The notes: generated by a model from the sequence alone, not told the origin. A DNA stretch of 46,684 nt from Chloroflexota bacterium (GCA_019239775.1 JAFAZN010000028.1:1-46684), one strand, 5' to 3'; shown: positions 32,588 through 41,210, counted from the first letter of the stretch. Program-made: numbers and translations.

Positions 32588-33171
32588 TCCGCCTGCGCGG
32601 CGACATGACCGCGGCGGTTGAAGAAGTCGAACGCCGCCTGCGCGGTGGTGTTCGGGGCATCGCCACCTCTGAGGCTCGAATTGGCAGCGCACGCGCCGGA
32701 GAGAACGCACTGTCACGCGCGCGAGAAAATCCAACACTCCTCGGTGTAGTCGGCGTCGTTGCCGCGGGTGCGGTGGCGTATGGCGTCTATGCGCTGATCA
32801 ATGGCCGCCGGGAAAGCCAGAAGCCCCAGAACCGCTTGAAGCGCGGCGTCGCCGAACTCTCCGAACGAGTCACCGAAGGCGTCGAAAGCTCGCGCCACCA
32901 GCTCGAGCGCGCGCTGCCGCATGGTGTTCTGCTGAAGCTCGAGCCCGAGTCCGGCGGGTACATGCGCGTGAGCGATGCGCGGCTCGATGCGCCACCGGCA
33001 ATCCGCAAAAAAAGGGGCCAATCGCTAGTGCTGAAGAGGTTCGTCTGGGCAGGCTTTCTGTCAGTGTTCCTGGCGGTCGCCAGCGTTCTGGCGAGACGTG
33101 TGGCTGACTCGGTCTGGCGCGCGATGGTCCATGAGGAGCCACCCACCGAAAAGGGCAAAGCGCCCTCGTAG
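32551..33171 (+). CDS. DUF3618-like membrane protein
   Basis: 206 residues. The N-terminal EDTEREIVRLRGDMTAAVEE, then VERRL, matches the DUF3618 signature. A membrane helix (LLGVVGVVAAGAVAYGVYAL), a charged linker and a second C-terminal helix (FVWAGFLSVFLAVASVLA) follow. AGGAGG lies 8 bases before the ATG, inside the upstream gene, so expression is coupled. Function is unknown; the partner holin-like protein suggests a membrane or stress-related complex. Confidence 0.78.
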   Translation: MGATPEDTEREIVRLRGDMTAAVEEVERRLRGGVRGIATSEARIGSARAGENALSRARENPTLLGVVGVVAAGAVAYGVYALINGRRESQKPQNRLKRGVAELSERVTEGVESSRHQLERALPHGVLLKLEPESGGYMRVSDARLDAPPAIRKKRGQSLVLKRFVWAGFLSVFLAVASVLARRVADSVWRAMVHEEPPTEKGKAPS

Positions 33172-33174
33172 TAC

Positions 33175-33660
33175 GTGCTCTCCGGCGAAGACATCCGCCT
33201 TTCGGGGCTGCTGCCACCAGATCGAGGCCAGTACCAACCCAATGGGGTGGATTTATCCCTTGACACTGTCTGGTCTGTATCCGGTCCAGGCACTCTGGGC
33301 CGCTCCAACGCAGACCGCCTCCTGCCGGAGCGGGAACCACTCCGGTTCGACGACGATGGTTGGCTGCATCTGCCGCAAGGTGGCTACGGCGTTCGCTACG
33401 CCGAGTACGTGCAGGTTCCAACGGACTGCGGCGGTCTGTGCTTTCCACGCTCCAGCCTACTGCGCATGGGCGCCTACATCCCGACCGCGGTCTGGGACGC
33501 GGGCTACAACGGCCGTGGTGAGGGCTGGCTGGAAGTCCGAAATCCGTACGGTCTGCGGTTGCAACAAGGCGCACGCGTTGTGCAACTGGTGATCTTCCGT
33601 CTGACGGCCCCGGCCAGCGCAGGCTACGCCGGTGCGTATCAGGAGCGCTCAGGATCCTGA
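33175..33660 (+). CDS. dUTPase/dCTP deaminase family protein
   Basis: 161 residues from GTG 33175. The start MLSGEDIRLSG is dCTP-deaminase-like. The active-site region CFPRSSLLRMGA, then VWDAGYNGRGEGWLEV, is closest to archaeal-type Dcd/Dut proteins that hydrolyse dUTP (or deaminate dCTP). The length is short for a deaminase (about 190). It should limit dUTP in DNA precursor pools; dUTPase activity is the likelier one. It is 3 bases after the DUF3618 gene and overlaps convergent maf by 12 bases. Confidence 0.85.
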   Translation: MLSGEDIRLSGLLPPDRGQYQPNGVDLSLDTVWSVSGPGTLGRSNADRLLPEREPLRFDDDGWLHLPQGGYGVRYAEYVQVPTDCGGLCFPRSSLLRMGAYIPTAVWDAGYNGRGEGWLEVRNPYGLRLQQGARVVQLVIFRLTAPASAGYAGAYQERSGS

Positions 33661-34278
33661 GCGAACCAGTTCGGCACCGCGGTCGCAGTAGGCGCACGGT
33701 GGCTTCGCTGCACTCTCCGCGGATAGTCCGAGCGCATTGAGGCCGGCGGCGACCGCGCACAAAGGCAACCCCACGACGTTGAGGTAGCACCCCTCGAGGC
33801 GTTCGACCGGCCGAAAAGCCTCGTCTTGAATCGCGTACCCACCAGCCTTGTCGAATGGCTCACCGCGCGCGATATACGCGTCGACCTCGCCAGCCTGGTA
33901 ATCGCGCATCACCACACCCGTATCCACGACACCTGCCCAGCCGCGCACGGCAGTCCGCAGCACCACCCCCGTGAGGACGTGGTGCGCTCGCCCGCGCAAA
34001 CGTTCCAGCATCTCGTGCGCGGCGGCAGCACCGGCAGGCTTGGCCAGCACGTCCGCGTCGACGACCACGAGCGTGTCGGCGGCCAGGACCACCTCATCGG
34101 GTTGCGCGCGAGTGGCGTGTGCCTTGGCGGTCGCAACGCTCACCGCGGCGACGACTGGCTCAGCCACCAGGTAGTCCTCCTCGACGACGTCCGCCGGGGC
34201 AACGCGCCAGGGCAGCCCCAGGAGTGCCACCAGCGCCTGACGCCGCGGCGATGCGGATGCGAGTACCAGCCGCGTCAG
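33649..34278 (-). CDS. maf: Maf-type nucleotide pyrophosphatase, CTG start
   Basis: 209 residues from CTG 34278. The essential N-terminal motif LVLASASPRR lies upstream of the first GTG (34230), and no ATG, GTG or TTG precedes it. The CTG overlaps the threonine aldolase stop (CTGA), a coupling arrangement like ATGA. Further motifs are ADTLVVVDADVLAKP, ARGEPFDKAGGYAIQ and LNVVGLPL. Maf hydrolyses non-canonical or modified NTPs, releasing pyrophosphate. A C-terminal extension (PPCAYCDRGAELV) holds two Cys, unusual for Maf. Confidence 0.9.
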   Translation of the reverse strand: MTRLVLASASPRRQALVALLGLPWRVAPADVVEEDYLVAEPVVAAVSVATAKAHATRAQPDEVVLAADTLVVVDADVLAKPAGAAAAHEMLERLRGRAHHVLTGVVLRTAVRGWAGVVDTGVVMRDYQAGEVDAYIARGEPFDKAGGYAIQDEAFRPVERLEGCYLNVVGLPLCAVAAGLNALGLSAESAAKPPCAYCDRGAELVRSGS

Positions 34279-35366
34279 GAGGCTTTTGCTGTCAAAAGCA
34301 GCGTCGAAACCGCGTCGAGCGCCTGCTCGATGGAGGCGTCGTCGATGTGACGATGCGTCACCATACGCACCCCAGTCCCAGGTCCGCCCGAGATTCGCAC
34401 GGCGTGTTGCCGCAGGCCGTCGGCAAAGTCGTTCGCGGTCAACTTCAGGCCCGCGATATCGAACCGCACGATGTTGCTCTGAACCGTCGTCAGGTCAATC
34501 GCGATGCCTGGATGCTGCGCGAGGCCTTCCGCCAGCCGGCGCGCACGACGGTGGTCGTCTGCGAGTCGTGCTACGCCGAGGTCCAATGCCACCAGGCCCG
34601 CGGCAGCAAGGACGCCAGCCTGGCGCATGCCGCCGCCGACCATCTTGCGATACCGCCGCGCCTCGTGGATGACCTCCTCGCTACCAACGAGCACCGACCC
34701 AACCGGCGCGGACAGCCCCTTCGACAAACAGAACGTGAGCGTATCGGCGTTCTGGGCCAACCGCCCGGGCTCGACGCCGAGTCCGACCGCGGCGTTGAAG
34801 ATGCGAGCGCCGTCGATATGGAACTTCAGCCCGTATCGCTGCGCGACCTCGGCCAGTGCATCGATCTCATCTAACGAATAGATGGTCCCGCCCGCCGAGT
34901 TGTGGGTGTTCTCAATGCTCAGCAGGGTTGTTCGCGCGAAGTGGACGTTTTCGGGCCGGACCGTACGTACCACCTGTTCCGGCGAAATCTTCCCGCGTTC
35001 GCCGACGACCGGCCGCAGCGTCAGTCCACCCAGTCGCGCCGCGCCACCGACCTCGGAGTTCGCGATATGCGAGCTGGCCTCGGCAATCAATTCTTCGCCG
35101 GGTCGGGTCAAGCTCAACTGCGCCAGCAAGTTGCCCTGGGTCCCGCTGGCCACGAAGACCGCGGCTTCTTTGCCAAAGATCTCGGCGGCCCGCGTTTCCA
35201 GCGCGTTGATGCTCGGATCTTCGCCAAAAACGTCGTCGCCGACCTCGGCCGTTCGCATGGCCTCCCGCATCTCGGCCGTTGGCTGCGTGATCGTGTCGCT
35301 GCGGAAGTCGAGACGTAAGGCCGCCTCGATACGGTCCTGGGTTGGCGCAAAAACGGTGGCTGCCAT
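34275..35366 (-). CDS. ltaE: Low-specificity L-threonine aldolase
   Basis: 363 residues of the PLP fold-type I beta-eliminating lyase group. The start LDFRSDTITQPTAEMREAMR is diagnostic. PLP-site residues include H100 (ASSHIANSE), D185/R188 (HIDGARIF) and the Schiff-base Lys216 (FCLSKGLSAPVGS). It cleaves threonine or allo-threonine to glycine and acetaldehyde. Glycine could enter the gcv system encoded at 44171 onward. Maf is translationally coupled downstream. Confidence 0.94.
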   Translation of the reverse strand: MAATVFAPTQDRIEAALRLDFRSDTITQPTAEMREAMRTAEVGDDVFGEDPSINALETRAAEIFGKEAAVFVASGTQGNLLAQLSLTRPGEELIAEASSHIANSEVGGAARLGGLTLRPVVGERGKISPEQVVRTVRPENVHFARTTLLSIENTHNSAGGTIYSLDEIDALAEVAQRYGLKFHIDGARIFNAAVGLGVEPGRLAQNADTLTFCLSKGLSAPVGSVLVGSEEVIHEARRYRKMVGGGMRQAGVLAAAGLVALDLGVARLADDHRRARRLAEGLAQHPGIAIDLTTVQSNIVRFDIAGLKLTANDFADGLRQHAVRISGGPGTGVRMVTHRHIDDASIEQALDAVSTLLLTAKAS

Positions 35367-35420
35367 GGGCTTGCCACGAGTGTAGCCCCCGAGCTGACGT
35401 TTTTCGCTTCAATCGCTGGA

Positions 35421-36908
35421 GTGGTAACCAGCCCTGAGCGCCGCTACGCGTTGGTTGTCCCTGCGCTGTGGACCTGCGCTGGCGGCCTCATAGCCATCTA
35501 CCTGGTGCTCTTTGTGCTGTGCGCTGCTAACCGTCTTGCACAGCCACTCGAAGAATTGACGTACGGCGAATCCTGGCTGCTGGACGGCGCCCGACAGGTC
35601 GCCCGCGGTGGCGGTCTGTACGCGCCCGCGGACCGGCTGCCACTCATGCAGATCGCCTACACGCCGCTGTACTACCTGCTCGTCGCCGGGCTGCAGCGCG
35701 TGGTTGGGGACAGCGGCTACACGCTGGGCCGGCTGGTCTCGCTATTCGCCACGCTCACTGGCACGGCGGCGCTCGCCTCCAGCATTCGCCGCCTTACCGG
35801 CCGCTGGCGGTACGGCCTGCTCGCCGCGGGCCTGTTCCTGACTCAGAACCTCACGCTACTGCTCTGGTCCTCACAACACCGCGTGGACCCGCTCGCGCTG
35901 GGCCTGAGCCTGGTCGGCCTCGCGTTCTTCACGTACTCGCGTTCCACTACCGCGGCCGTGTTCTTCGTTCTGGCGTTCTTCACGAAGCAAACGTTCGTGG
36001 TGGCCCCCATTGCAGCAGCGATCACGCTGTGGCCGTGCCGTCCGGCGTTGCTGCGCTTCGGTGCAGTCATGCTGGGTGGTATTGCTGGGGGGATTGGCCT
36101 GGCCCAATGGCTGTCGCACGGCTGGTTCTGGTGGCACGTTGTGACGACCAACGCCAACGAGCCAGACTTGACGACGTTCGCGATCCTGATGGGCAGCTTC
36201 TTGCAGTTCAACGGTCTGCCCGCGATCACCGCGCTGGCGTCGCTACTCCTGCCGTCGGTGCAGGGCGAGCGCATCTGGCGCGTCTACTTCGTCGGCACGC
36301 TGCTTACTCTGGGAAGCATTGCGAAACTCGGCGCCTCCTCGAACTACTGGCTCGAGCTGACCGCCGCCACCGCCGTGCTCCTCGCGCTTGCCGCCTGGCA
36401 CCTCACCCACTGGCCGGCAGCGCGACTGGTCGCGCCGACCTTTGTCCTTGGCGCGCTGCTCATCGCGGTGCCCGGCTACCAGGCGACTGCTGTCGAGGTG
36501 ACCCAGGCGATCGGAGATCGACTGAACCCGCCGACACCGCGCTACCTTTCACTCGTCAGCGATGTGGGCGCCGCGGCCTACCGTGTCGACGCCGGCTTCG
36601 TGGACTTCGTCGCCCACCAGCCCGGTGAGCTGCTCACTGATAACTCCGGCTTGGCGGTGGCTGCCGGCAAACCTGTGATGTACGAATTCCAGATCTTCCA
36701 GCTCCTGCAAGCCGAAGGCCATTGGAGTGAGCAGCCGATCCTGGACGCGATCGCGGCCCGCCGCTTCTCACTCGTCGCGCTGATGCACCCGCTCGACGGG
36801 CCAACCGACGGTACGCGCTGGTCGCCACGGCTGCGGGGCGCCCTTGAAGCGGCCTATGCGCCGGATGGCGACCAGGCGGGATTCTGGCTGTACCGTCCCC
36901 GGTCCTGA
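35421..36908 (+). CDS. Polytopic membrane protein, GT-C (ArnT/PMT)-like
   Basis: 495 residues from GTG 35421 (TGGAG close upstream), with about ten membrane helices. The first large loop has EELTYGESWLLDGARQVARG, then GGLYAPADRLPLMQIAYTPLYYL. The acidic residue after the first helix and the 'tpLyYll' pattern are typical of GT-C glycosyltransferases that use polyprenyl-phosphate sugars. A C-terminal extracytoplasmic domain follows (ALMHPLDGPTDGTRWSPRLR). The acceptor is unknown. A DPM1-like donor synthase is encoded at 21687. Confidence 0.75.
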   Translation: MVTSPERRYALVVPALWTCAGGLIAIYLVLFVLCAANRLAQPLEELTYGESWLLDGARQVARGGGLYAPADRLPLMQIAYTPLYYLLVAGLQRVVGDSGYTLGRLVSLFATLTGTAALASSIRRLTGRWRYGLLAAGLFLTQNLTLLLWSSQHRVDPLALGLSLVGLAFFTYSRSTTAAVFFVLAFFTKQTFVVAPIAAAITLWPCRPALLRFGAVMLGGIAGGIGLAQWLSHGWFWWHVVTTNANEPDLTTFAILMGSFLQFNGLPAITALASLLLPSVQGERIWRVYFVGTLLTLGSIAKLGASSNYWLELTAATAVLLALAAWHLTHWPAARLVAPTFVLGALLIAVPGYQATAVEVTQAIGDRLNPPTPRYLSLVSDVGAAAYRVDAGFVDFVAHQPGELLTDNSGLAVAAGKPVMYEFQIFQLLQAEGHWSEQPILDAIAARRFSLVALMHPLDGPTDGTRWSPRLRGALEAAYAPDGDQAGFWLYRPRS

Positions 36909-36973
36909 GCACCACTGTGCAGCTTCGGTTGAGAATCGGTTGACTCCTGCGCGATGCGCTGGAATTACGCATG

Positions 36974-37018
36974 CACCACCCCTAAAACGATGCGGGCACG
37001 TAGTTGAATCGGGTGGTG
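36974..37018. repeat. Inverted repeat upstream of small exported-protein gene
   Basis: CACCACCC (36974-36981) and GGGTGGTG (37011-37018) are perfect inverted arms separated by 29 bases, ending 11 bases before the ATG at 37030. As RNA they would close a stem just before the start codon; as DNA they could be a split operator. No other support. Confidence 0.3.
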
Positions 37019-37029
37019 GCACATAGGGA

Positions 37030-37311
37030 ATGCGCGTAGTTCTGACTGGGCTCCTTGCGTCTGTGATTCTGGGTACGTCAGCAGTGGGCCTGAGCCCCCA
37101 CGCGCGCGAGTTGCTGACCGGCATCTTTCAAGACGTCGGTTCGATCTTGAACTCGTTCACGGGCGGTCCTGACGATCCGCATAGCCCTGTCACGAATTCG
37201 GTCACACTCAAGCAGGATTCCGCCCGCTTCGATTCCGCAACGCAGAAGGCGCAGCAGCTCGCGACCGAGCTCGGCAAACTCGATAGGCAAACGAGCGACC
37301 GTGGCCATTAG
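37030..37311 (+). CDS. Small exported protein, unknown
   Basis: 93 residues. A signal peptide or anchor (MRVVLTGLLASVILGTSAVG) is followed by a hydrophilic segment rich in Ser, Thr, Asp and Gln (DSARFDSATQKAQQLATELG) that may form one helix. Its end overlaps the start of the J-domain gene by 11 bases, so the two are probably translated together. I recognise no family. Confidence 0.55.
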   Translation: MRVVLTGLLASVILGTSAVGLSPHARELLTGIFQDVGSILNSFTGGPDDPHSPVTNSVTLKQDSARFDSATQKAQQLATELGKLDRQTSDRGH

Positions 37312-38176
37312 CGGAGTGAGCCCGGACTACTACGCCGTCCTACAGGTCCATCCCGACGCCGATTTCGAGGTCATCGAGGCCGCCTATCGCCAGCTGATGA
37401 AGAAGCATCACCCGGACATGGCGGGTGATGACCCCGAGCGCATCGCGGCGCATCTCACCCGCGCGAAGGCGATCAACGAGGCGTGGCGCGTGCTGCGCGA
37501 TCCCGAAGAGCGCCGCCGCTACGACATTGGGCGGATCATCAACGGCACGGTTCGGGCGAGACCTGCGCCGCCTCCGCCGCCACGTTCGCCGAGGTCTCCA
37601 CAGCCGCCGGCTCCTCCCCGGTCGACGACCCCGCCGCCACGCTCGGCACCGCCTCCCGTTGGGTCCACCACGTCCGTTCCTGCTGGAGCTCAAGCGGCTG
37701 CCGTCGTGGTGACATCACCACCGGGACGGGCGCCTGGCTGGCTGCTCGCACCGTTCACCCTCTTGAGCGCGGCCTACTATCTGCTGCCCGGGCCGTACGA
37801 GTGGGAAGCCGGCAGCGGCCGCGAGATCCTGGCCGTGACGCTGCTACCGGTGCTGGGGCTCGCCAGTTACGCGCTGGCCAGCGGCCGCCTCGCCCCGTTT
37901 ATTGGCCACTCGCTCACCACGAATATCGCCGCGTGGGCCATTCTCGCGTTGTTCGCGACGCTTTCGATGTGGGGCTCAGTCTTACGCATCGCCGCGGCCG
38001 GTGTGCCGAGCCTCGCCCTGCTGTCCGGCTTCCTGAACCCATTTCTAGACCAGGCGCACGTCCCGATCTGGCTCGCCTGGGGCTTCCTGAGTTGCCTGAG
38101 CCTGATCTTCGCCGCCCGCCTGTTCGTCTTCGGCGTGCTGCCCACCCTGGGCATCATCTGGTTTATCAGCCGCTGA
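37301..38176 (+). CDS. Membrane-bound J-domain protein
   Basis: 291 residues. A J domain at residues 8-75 has the HPD motif at 37-39 (KKHHPDM) needed to stimulate DnaK. It is followed by a proline-rich linker (about 86-120) and four to five membrane helices to the C-terminus. The Gly/Phe and zinc regions of true DnaJ are missing, so this is a type III J-protein that would recruit DnaK to the cytoplasmic face of the membrane. No dnaK or grpE is nearby. Overlaps the convergent methyltransferase gene by 11 bases. Confidence 0.82.
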   Translation: MAISGVSPDYYAVLQVHPDADFEVIEAAYRQLMKKHHPDMAGDDPERIAAHLTRAKAINEAWRVLRDPEERRRYDIGRIINGTVRARPAPPPPPRSPRSPQPPAPPRSTTPPPRSAPPPVGSTTSVPAGAQAAAVVVTSPPGRAPGWLLAPFTLLSAAYYLLPGPYEWEAGSGREILAVTLLPVLGLASYALASGRLAPFIGHSLTTNIAAWAILALFATLSMWGSVLRIAAAGVPSLALLSGFLNPFLDQAHVPIWLAWGFLSCLSLIFAARLFVFGVLPTLGIIWFISR

Positions 38177-39401
38177 GCGTGGCTACGCACTCGATGTGGT
38201 ACGTCTGCGGAAACATGTCCAGTGGCTGGACCTCGTGCAGTTTGAAGCCGCCGTCGACCAGGATGCGCAGGTCGCGGGCGAGGGTGCTCGGGTCGCACGA
38301 GACGTAGACGATCCTCGGCGGGCGCACGTCGAGTAGCGCCCGCAAAACGCCTGGGTGGCAACCAACGCGTGCGGGATCGAGCACGACCGCATCAGGCCGT
38401 ACGTCCAGGGCTGGCAATGCCTCTTCCGTTTTCGCCTGGATGAACCGCACATTGTCGACCTCACGCGCGTTGTGCTCGGCGTCACGTATGGCAGACCGCG
38501 CTTCCTCGATGCCAATCGCCTCGCGCACGAGCGGCGACAGCAGCAGCGCGAATGTACCGACGCCTGAATAGGCGTCTACGACGACGTCCGATTCGGATGG
38601 CTCCAGGCGGTCCAGCACGAGCAGCGCCAGCAGTTCCGCCATGCTCACGCCGTCATCCGGCAACGGCAACCATGTGCGCCGAACAGTGGCTGGTACTTCT
38701 CGCTTCTCGCGCAGCGTGTTGACCTGGAAAAAGGATGGCGGCTCCAGCCGAAACCGCCGCCCGAGAAGCTCCTCTTCGAGGTGGGGCTGGCCTGTTTCGA
38801 GTTCCGGCACTTCAGGCAGCGCAGGCGAGATCAGCACCTGGCCGGTATTGGCGCCAACTCGGACTGAAACCTGGTGAATGCGGCGGCCCAGATCCGCGAG
38901 CCGACCCTGCATCACCTCCAGCGCCGTATTGATGTGCGGATGAACAATCCAGCAGTGCTCCACGCGCAACAAACGATGTGAAGCGCGATAGGTGAAGCAC
39001 AGCTCACCAAAGCGACGCCCCACCGTGAAGCGCGCCTGATTGCGGTAGTGCCAGGGCTCGAGCATCGCCAGTGGCGGTCGAACCAGCTCTTCGGCATCCG
39101 GGAATCGGCCGATGCGGCGTAGCTGCTCGACAACAATCGACTGCTTCAACTGCAGCTGCAAGGCATAGTCGGCGTGCTGCCAGCTGCAACCGCCACAGCC
39201 TTCGCGATAATGCGTACACGGCGGCTCAATGCGCCCACGAGCGCTGCGCTCCAGGCTGACCACGTCGCCGCGCACGAAATCGCGGCGTTCCTCCTGGACT
39301 GCTACCAGCGCCTGCTCACCCGGCAGACCCCGCGCGGCGAAGACGACTCGCCCATCTGTCAGGTGCCCGATCGCGTCGCCGCCAAACGCGGCATCCGTCA
39401 G
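38166..39401 (-). CDS. RumA/TrmA-type RNA m5U methyltransferase
   Basis: About 411 residues. A TRAM-like start (VSVELTDAAFGGDAIGHL) and an Fe-S cluster motif (CTHYREGCGGCSWQH) are followed by the SAM-binding VVDAYSGVGTFALLL, DPARVG and the catalytic Cys in YVSCDPSTLARDL. It methylates C5 of a uridine in 23S rRNA or tRNA; which one cannot be told. The frame is open far upstream inside fadD, but no ATG, GTG or TTG lies near the conserved N-terminus. CTG 39401 (MTDAAFGG) is the nearest candidate and loses a few conserved residues, so the true start is uncertain. Confidence 0.86.
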   Translation of the reverse strand: MTDAAFGGDAIGHLTDGRVVFAARGLPGEQALVAVQEERRDFVRGDVVSLERSARGRIEPPCTHYREGCGGCSWQHADYALQLQLKQSIVVEQLRRIGRFPDAEELVRPPLAMLEPWHYRNQARFTVGRRFGELCFTYRASHRLLRVEHCWIVHPHINTALEVMQGRLADLGRRIHQVSVRVGANTGQVLISPALPEVPELETGQPHLEEELLGRRFRLEPPSFFQVNTLREKREVPATVRRTWLPLPDDGVSMAELLALLVLDRLEPSESDVVVDAYSGVGTFALLLSPLVREAIGIEEARSAIRDAEHNAREVDNVRFIQAKTEEALPALDVRPDAVVLDPARVGCHPGVLRALLDVRPPRIVYVSCDPSTLARDLRILVDGGFKLHEVQPLDMFPQTYHIECVATLSG

Positions 39402-39424
39402 TTCGACGGAGACCGGCGCCTGGG

Positions 39425-41122
39425 CTAGCTCGCCTTGCGGGTGCCGAGCCTTGCGACCTCTTCGGCGACGAGCTGGCGCCGCAGCACCTTGCCCACCATG
39501 CTCTTGGGCAGCTCCTTCCGGAACTCCACCAGCTTGGGCACTTTGTAACGAGCCATCCGCGAGTGGCAATAGTCCAAGATCTCCTGTTCGGTGGCCGTCT
39601 GACCGTCTCGAAGCACTATGTATACCTTGACGGCCTCCCCCCAGCGCTCGTCGGGAACCCCAACGGCCACCGCTTCGCGGACCTTGGGATGCGCATAGAG
39701 CGGCTCTTCGACATCGCGCGGGTAGACGTTCATCCCGCCGGTGATGATCATGTCCTTTTTGCGGTCGACGATGCTGAAGAAGCCGTCGGCATCCTCGCGG
39801 GCGATGTCGCCGGTGAAGAGCCAACCGTCGCGCAGCACCTGGGCAGTTTCTTCGGGTCGGTTCCAGTAGCCCTGCATGATTTGCGGCCCACGCACGGCGA
39901 GCTCACCAACCTCACCGGGGGGCAGTTGCCTGGTGCCCGTTTCCTGGTCGAACACGGCCGCATCCGTGCTCGGCAAGGGAACGCCGATGCTCCCAGGTGC
40001 GTGACCGCGTCCGAGTGGGACACAGTGCGTAACGGGACTCGCCTCGGTGAGGCCATAGCCCTCGATGAGGCGTGCACCAGTGAGCTCTTCGAACCTGCGT
40101 TGGACGTCCAGCGGGAGCGGCGCCGCGCCACTGATGGCGCCCTTCAGCGACCGAAGGTTGTAGTGCGCGAGATGCTTTGCGTTGTTGATGGCCATGTACA
40201 TAGTCGGCACGCCGGGCAGCAACTGCGCCCGCTCGCGCTGAATCGCCTTCAGCACATCGTCCACGACAAAGCGCGGCTGCAGCACCATTGTGCCGCCGCC
40301 GTAGACGGAGAAATTCATGATGGTGGTCATCGCGTAGATGTGAAACAGCGGCAGGACCCCGAGAACGATGTCCGAACCGTCGGGGTTGGCCAGTGGCCCG
40401 AACCAGGCGCGCACCTGCAGTGTGTTAGCGACCAGGTTGCGATGGGTGAGCATGGCGCCCTTGGCTACGCCGGTCGTGCCGCCGGTGTATTGCAACAGTG
40501 CGAGGTCGTTCGCCGAAACGGTCACACCCGGGTCGGAACCCCCCGCGCGCGCCAGCAAAGTCTTGAGCCAGAACGTGCGGCCGTCACGCGGAAGTCTGGC
40601 GCGATGCCCATCACGTCGCTCGCGCGTAAGGGAGAAGAGCACGCGCAAGCGGGTTGGGAAGAAGTCTTTGATGTTGGTCACGATGACCTGCCGCAAGTCG
40701 GGAAGATGCGGGCGTACCGACTGAACCCGTCCAAACAGCGCTGATAAACAGATCACCACACTCGCGCCGGAGTCAGCGAGTTGATGCTCCACCTCAGATT
40801 CCACGTAGAGCGGACTGGTGGGCACCATTACCGCGCCCGCTCGCAGGCCACCGTAGTACGCCAGGACCATCTGCGGACAATTGGGCATCAGCAGTGCGAC
40901 CCGCTCCCCAGGTCTGACGCCGAGGCCAATCAGGGCATTGGCAAAGCGATTGGCCAGCGCATCGAGCTCGCGGTACGTGACGGATCGGCCGTAGAAACGA
41001 ATTGCCACCCGCTCCGGATACGCCTGGGCGGCGCGCCCCAGCCCGACATGGAGCGGCTCGTCGGGGACGTCCACATCGGCTGGGACGCCTGGGTCATAAC
41101 TGGAAATCCACGTGCGCGTCAT
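39425..41122 (-). CDS. fadD: Long-chain fatty-acid-CoA ligase
   Basis: 565 residues of the adenylate-forming family. ATP loop YTGGTTGVAKGAMLTHRN; A5 region IEGYGLTEASPVTH; hinge GWLFTGDIAREDADGFFSIV with DRKKDMIITGGMNVYPRDVE; C-terminal Lys in LPKSMVGKVLRRQL. It activates fatty acids with ATP and CoA, the entry step of beta-oxidation. The etfABD module at 9098-12992 could receive the electrons of the following dehydrogenation. A CRP-type dyad and a TACAAT -10 lie directly upstream. Confidence 0.93.
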   Translation of the reverse strand: MTRTWISSYDPGVPADVDVPDEPLHVGLGRAAQAYPERVAIRFYGRSVTYRELDALANRFANALIGLGVRPGERVALLMPNCPQMVLAYYGGLRAGAVMVPTSPLYVESEVEHQLADSGASVVICLSALFGRVQSVRPHLPDLRQVIVTNIKDFFPTRLRVLFSLTRERRDGHRARLPRDGRTFWLKTLLARAGGSDPGVTVSANDLALLQYTGGTTGVAKGAMLTHRNLVANTLQVRAWFGPLANPDGSDIVLGVLPLFHIYAMTTIMNFSVYGGGTMVLQPRFVVDDVLKAIQRERAQLLPGVPTMYMAINNAKHLAHYNLRSLKGAISGAAPLPLDVQRRFEELTGARLIEGYGLTEASPVTHCVPLGRGHAPGSIGVPLPSTDAAVFDQETGTRQLPPGEVGELAVRGPQIMQGYWNRPEETAQVLRDGWLFTGDIAREDADGFFSIVDRKKDMIITGGMNVYPRDVEEPLYAHPKVREAVAVGVPDERWGEAVKVYIVLRDGQTATEQEILDYCHSRMARYKVPKLVEFRKELPKSMVGKVLRRQLVAEEVARLGTRKAS

Positions 41123-41141
41123 TGGGCACCTGCAACGAGAT

Positions 41142-41157
41142 TGTAAGTTTCGTTACA
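41142..41157. promoter_or_regulatory. CRP-like dyad TGTAA-N6-TTACA between fadD and crp
   Basis: TGTAA, six bases, TTACA: the exact geometry of a CRP/FNR-family site. It overlaps a probable fadD -10 (TACAAT, 41145-41140, minus strand), suggesting repression of fadD. It is centred about 67 bases before the predicted crp transcription start, a possible class-I activator position. Confidence 0.55.
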
Positions 41158-41204
41158 TAACACCGACGCGGTTTCGCGACGGTCGAGTCGCGGTATCGAC
41201 TCCC

Positions 41205-41210
41205 TATAAT
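41205..41210 (+). promoter_or_regulatory. -10 element of the CRP-family gene (TATAAT)
   Basis: A perfect TATAAT, 20 bases before the TTG start at 41231. No good -35 lies at 16-18 bases, consistent with activator dependence. Confidence 0.6.

Noticed and set aside
32036..33171. Prophage remnant because of a holin-like gene
   Set aside because: The family is commonly chromosomal (YqjE type), and no phage structural, lysis or integrase gene is nearby.
39402..39824. Upstream extension of the RumA-type frame
   Set aside because: It is the alternative frame of the fadD 3' region, with no homology to methyltransferases.
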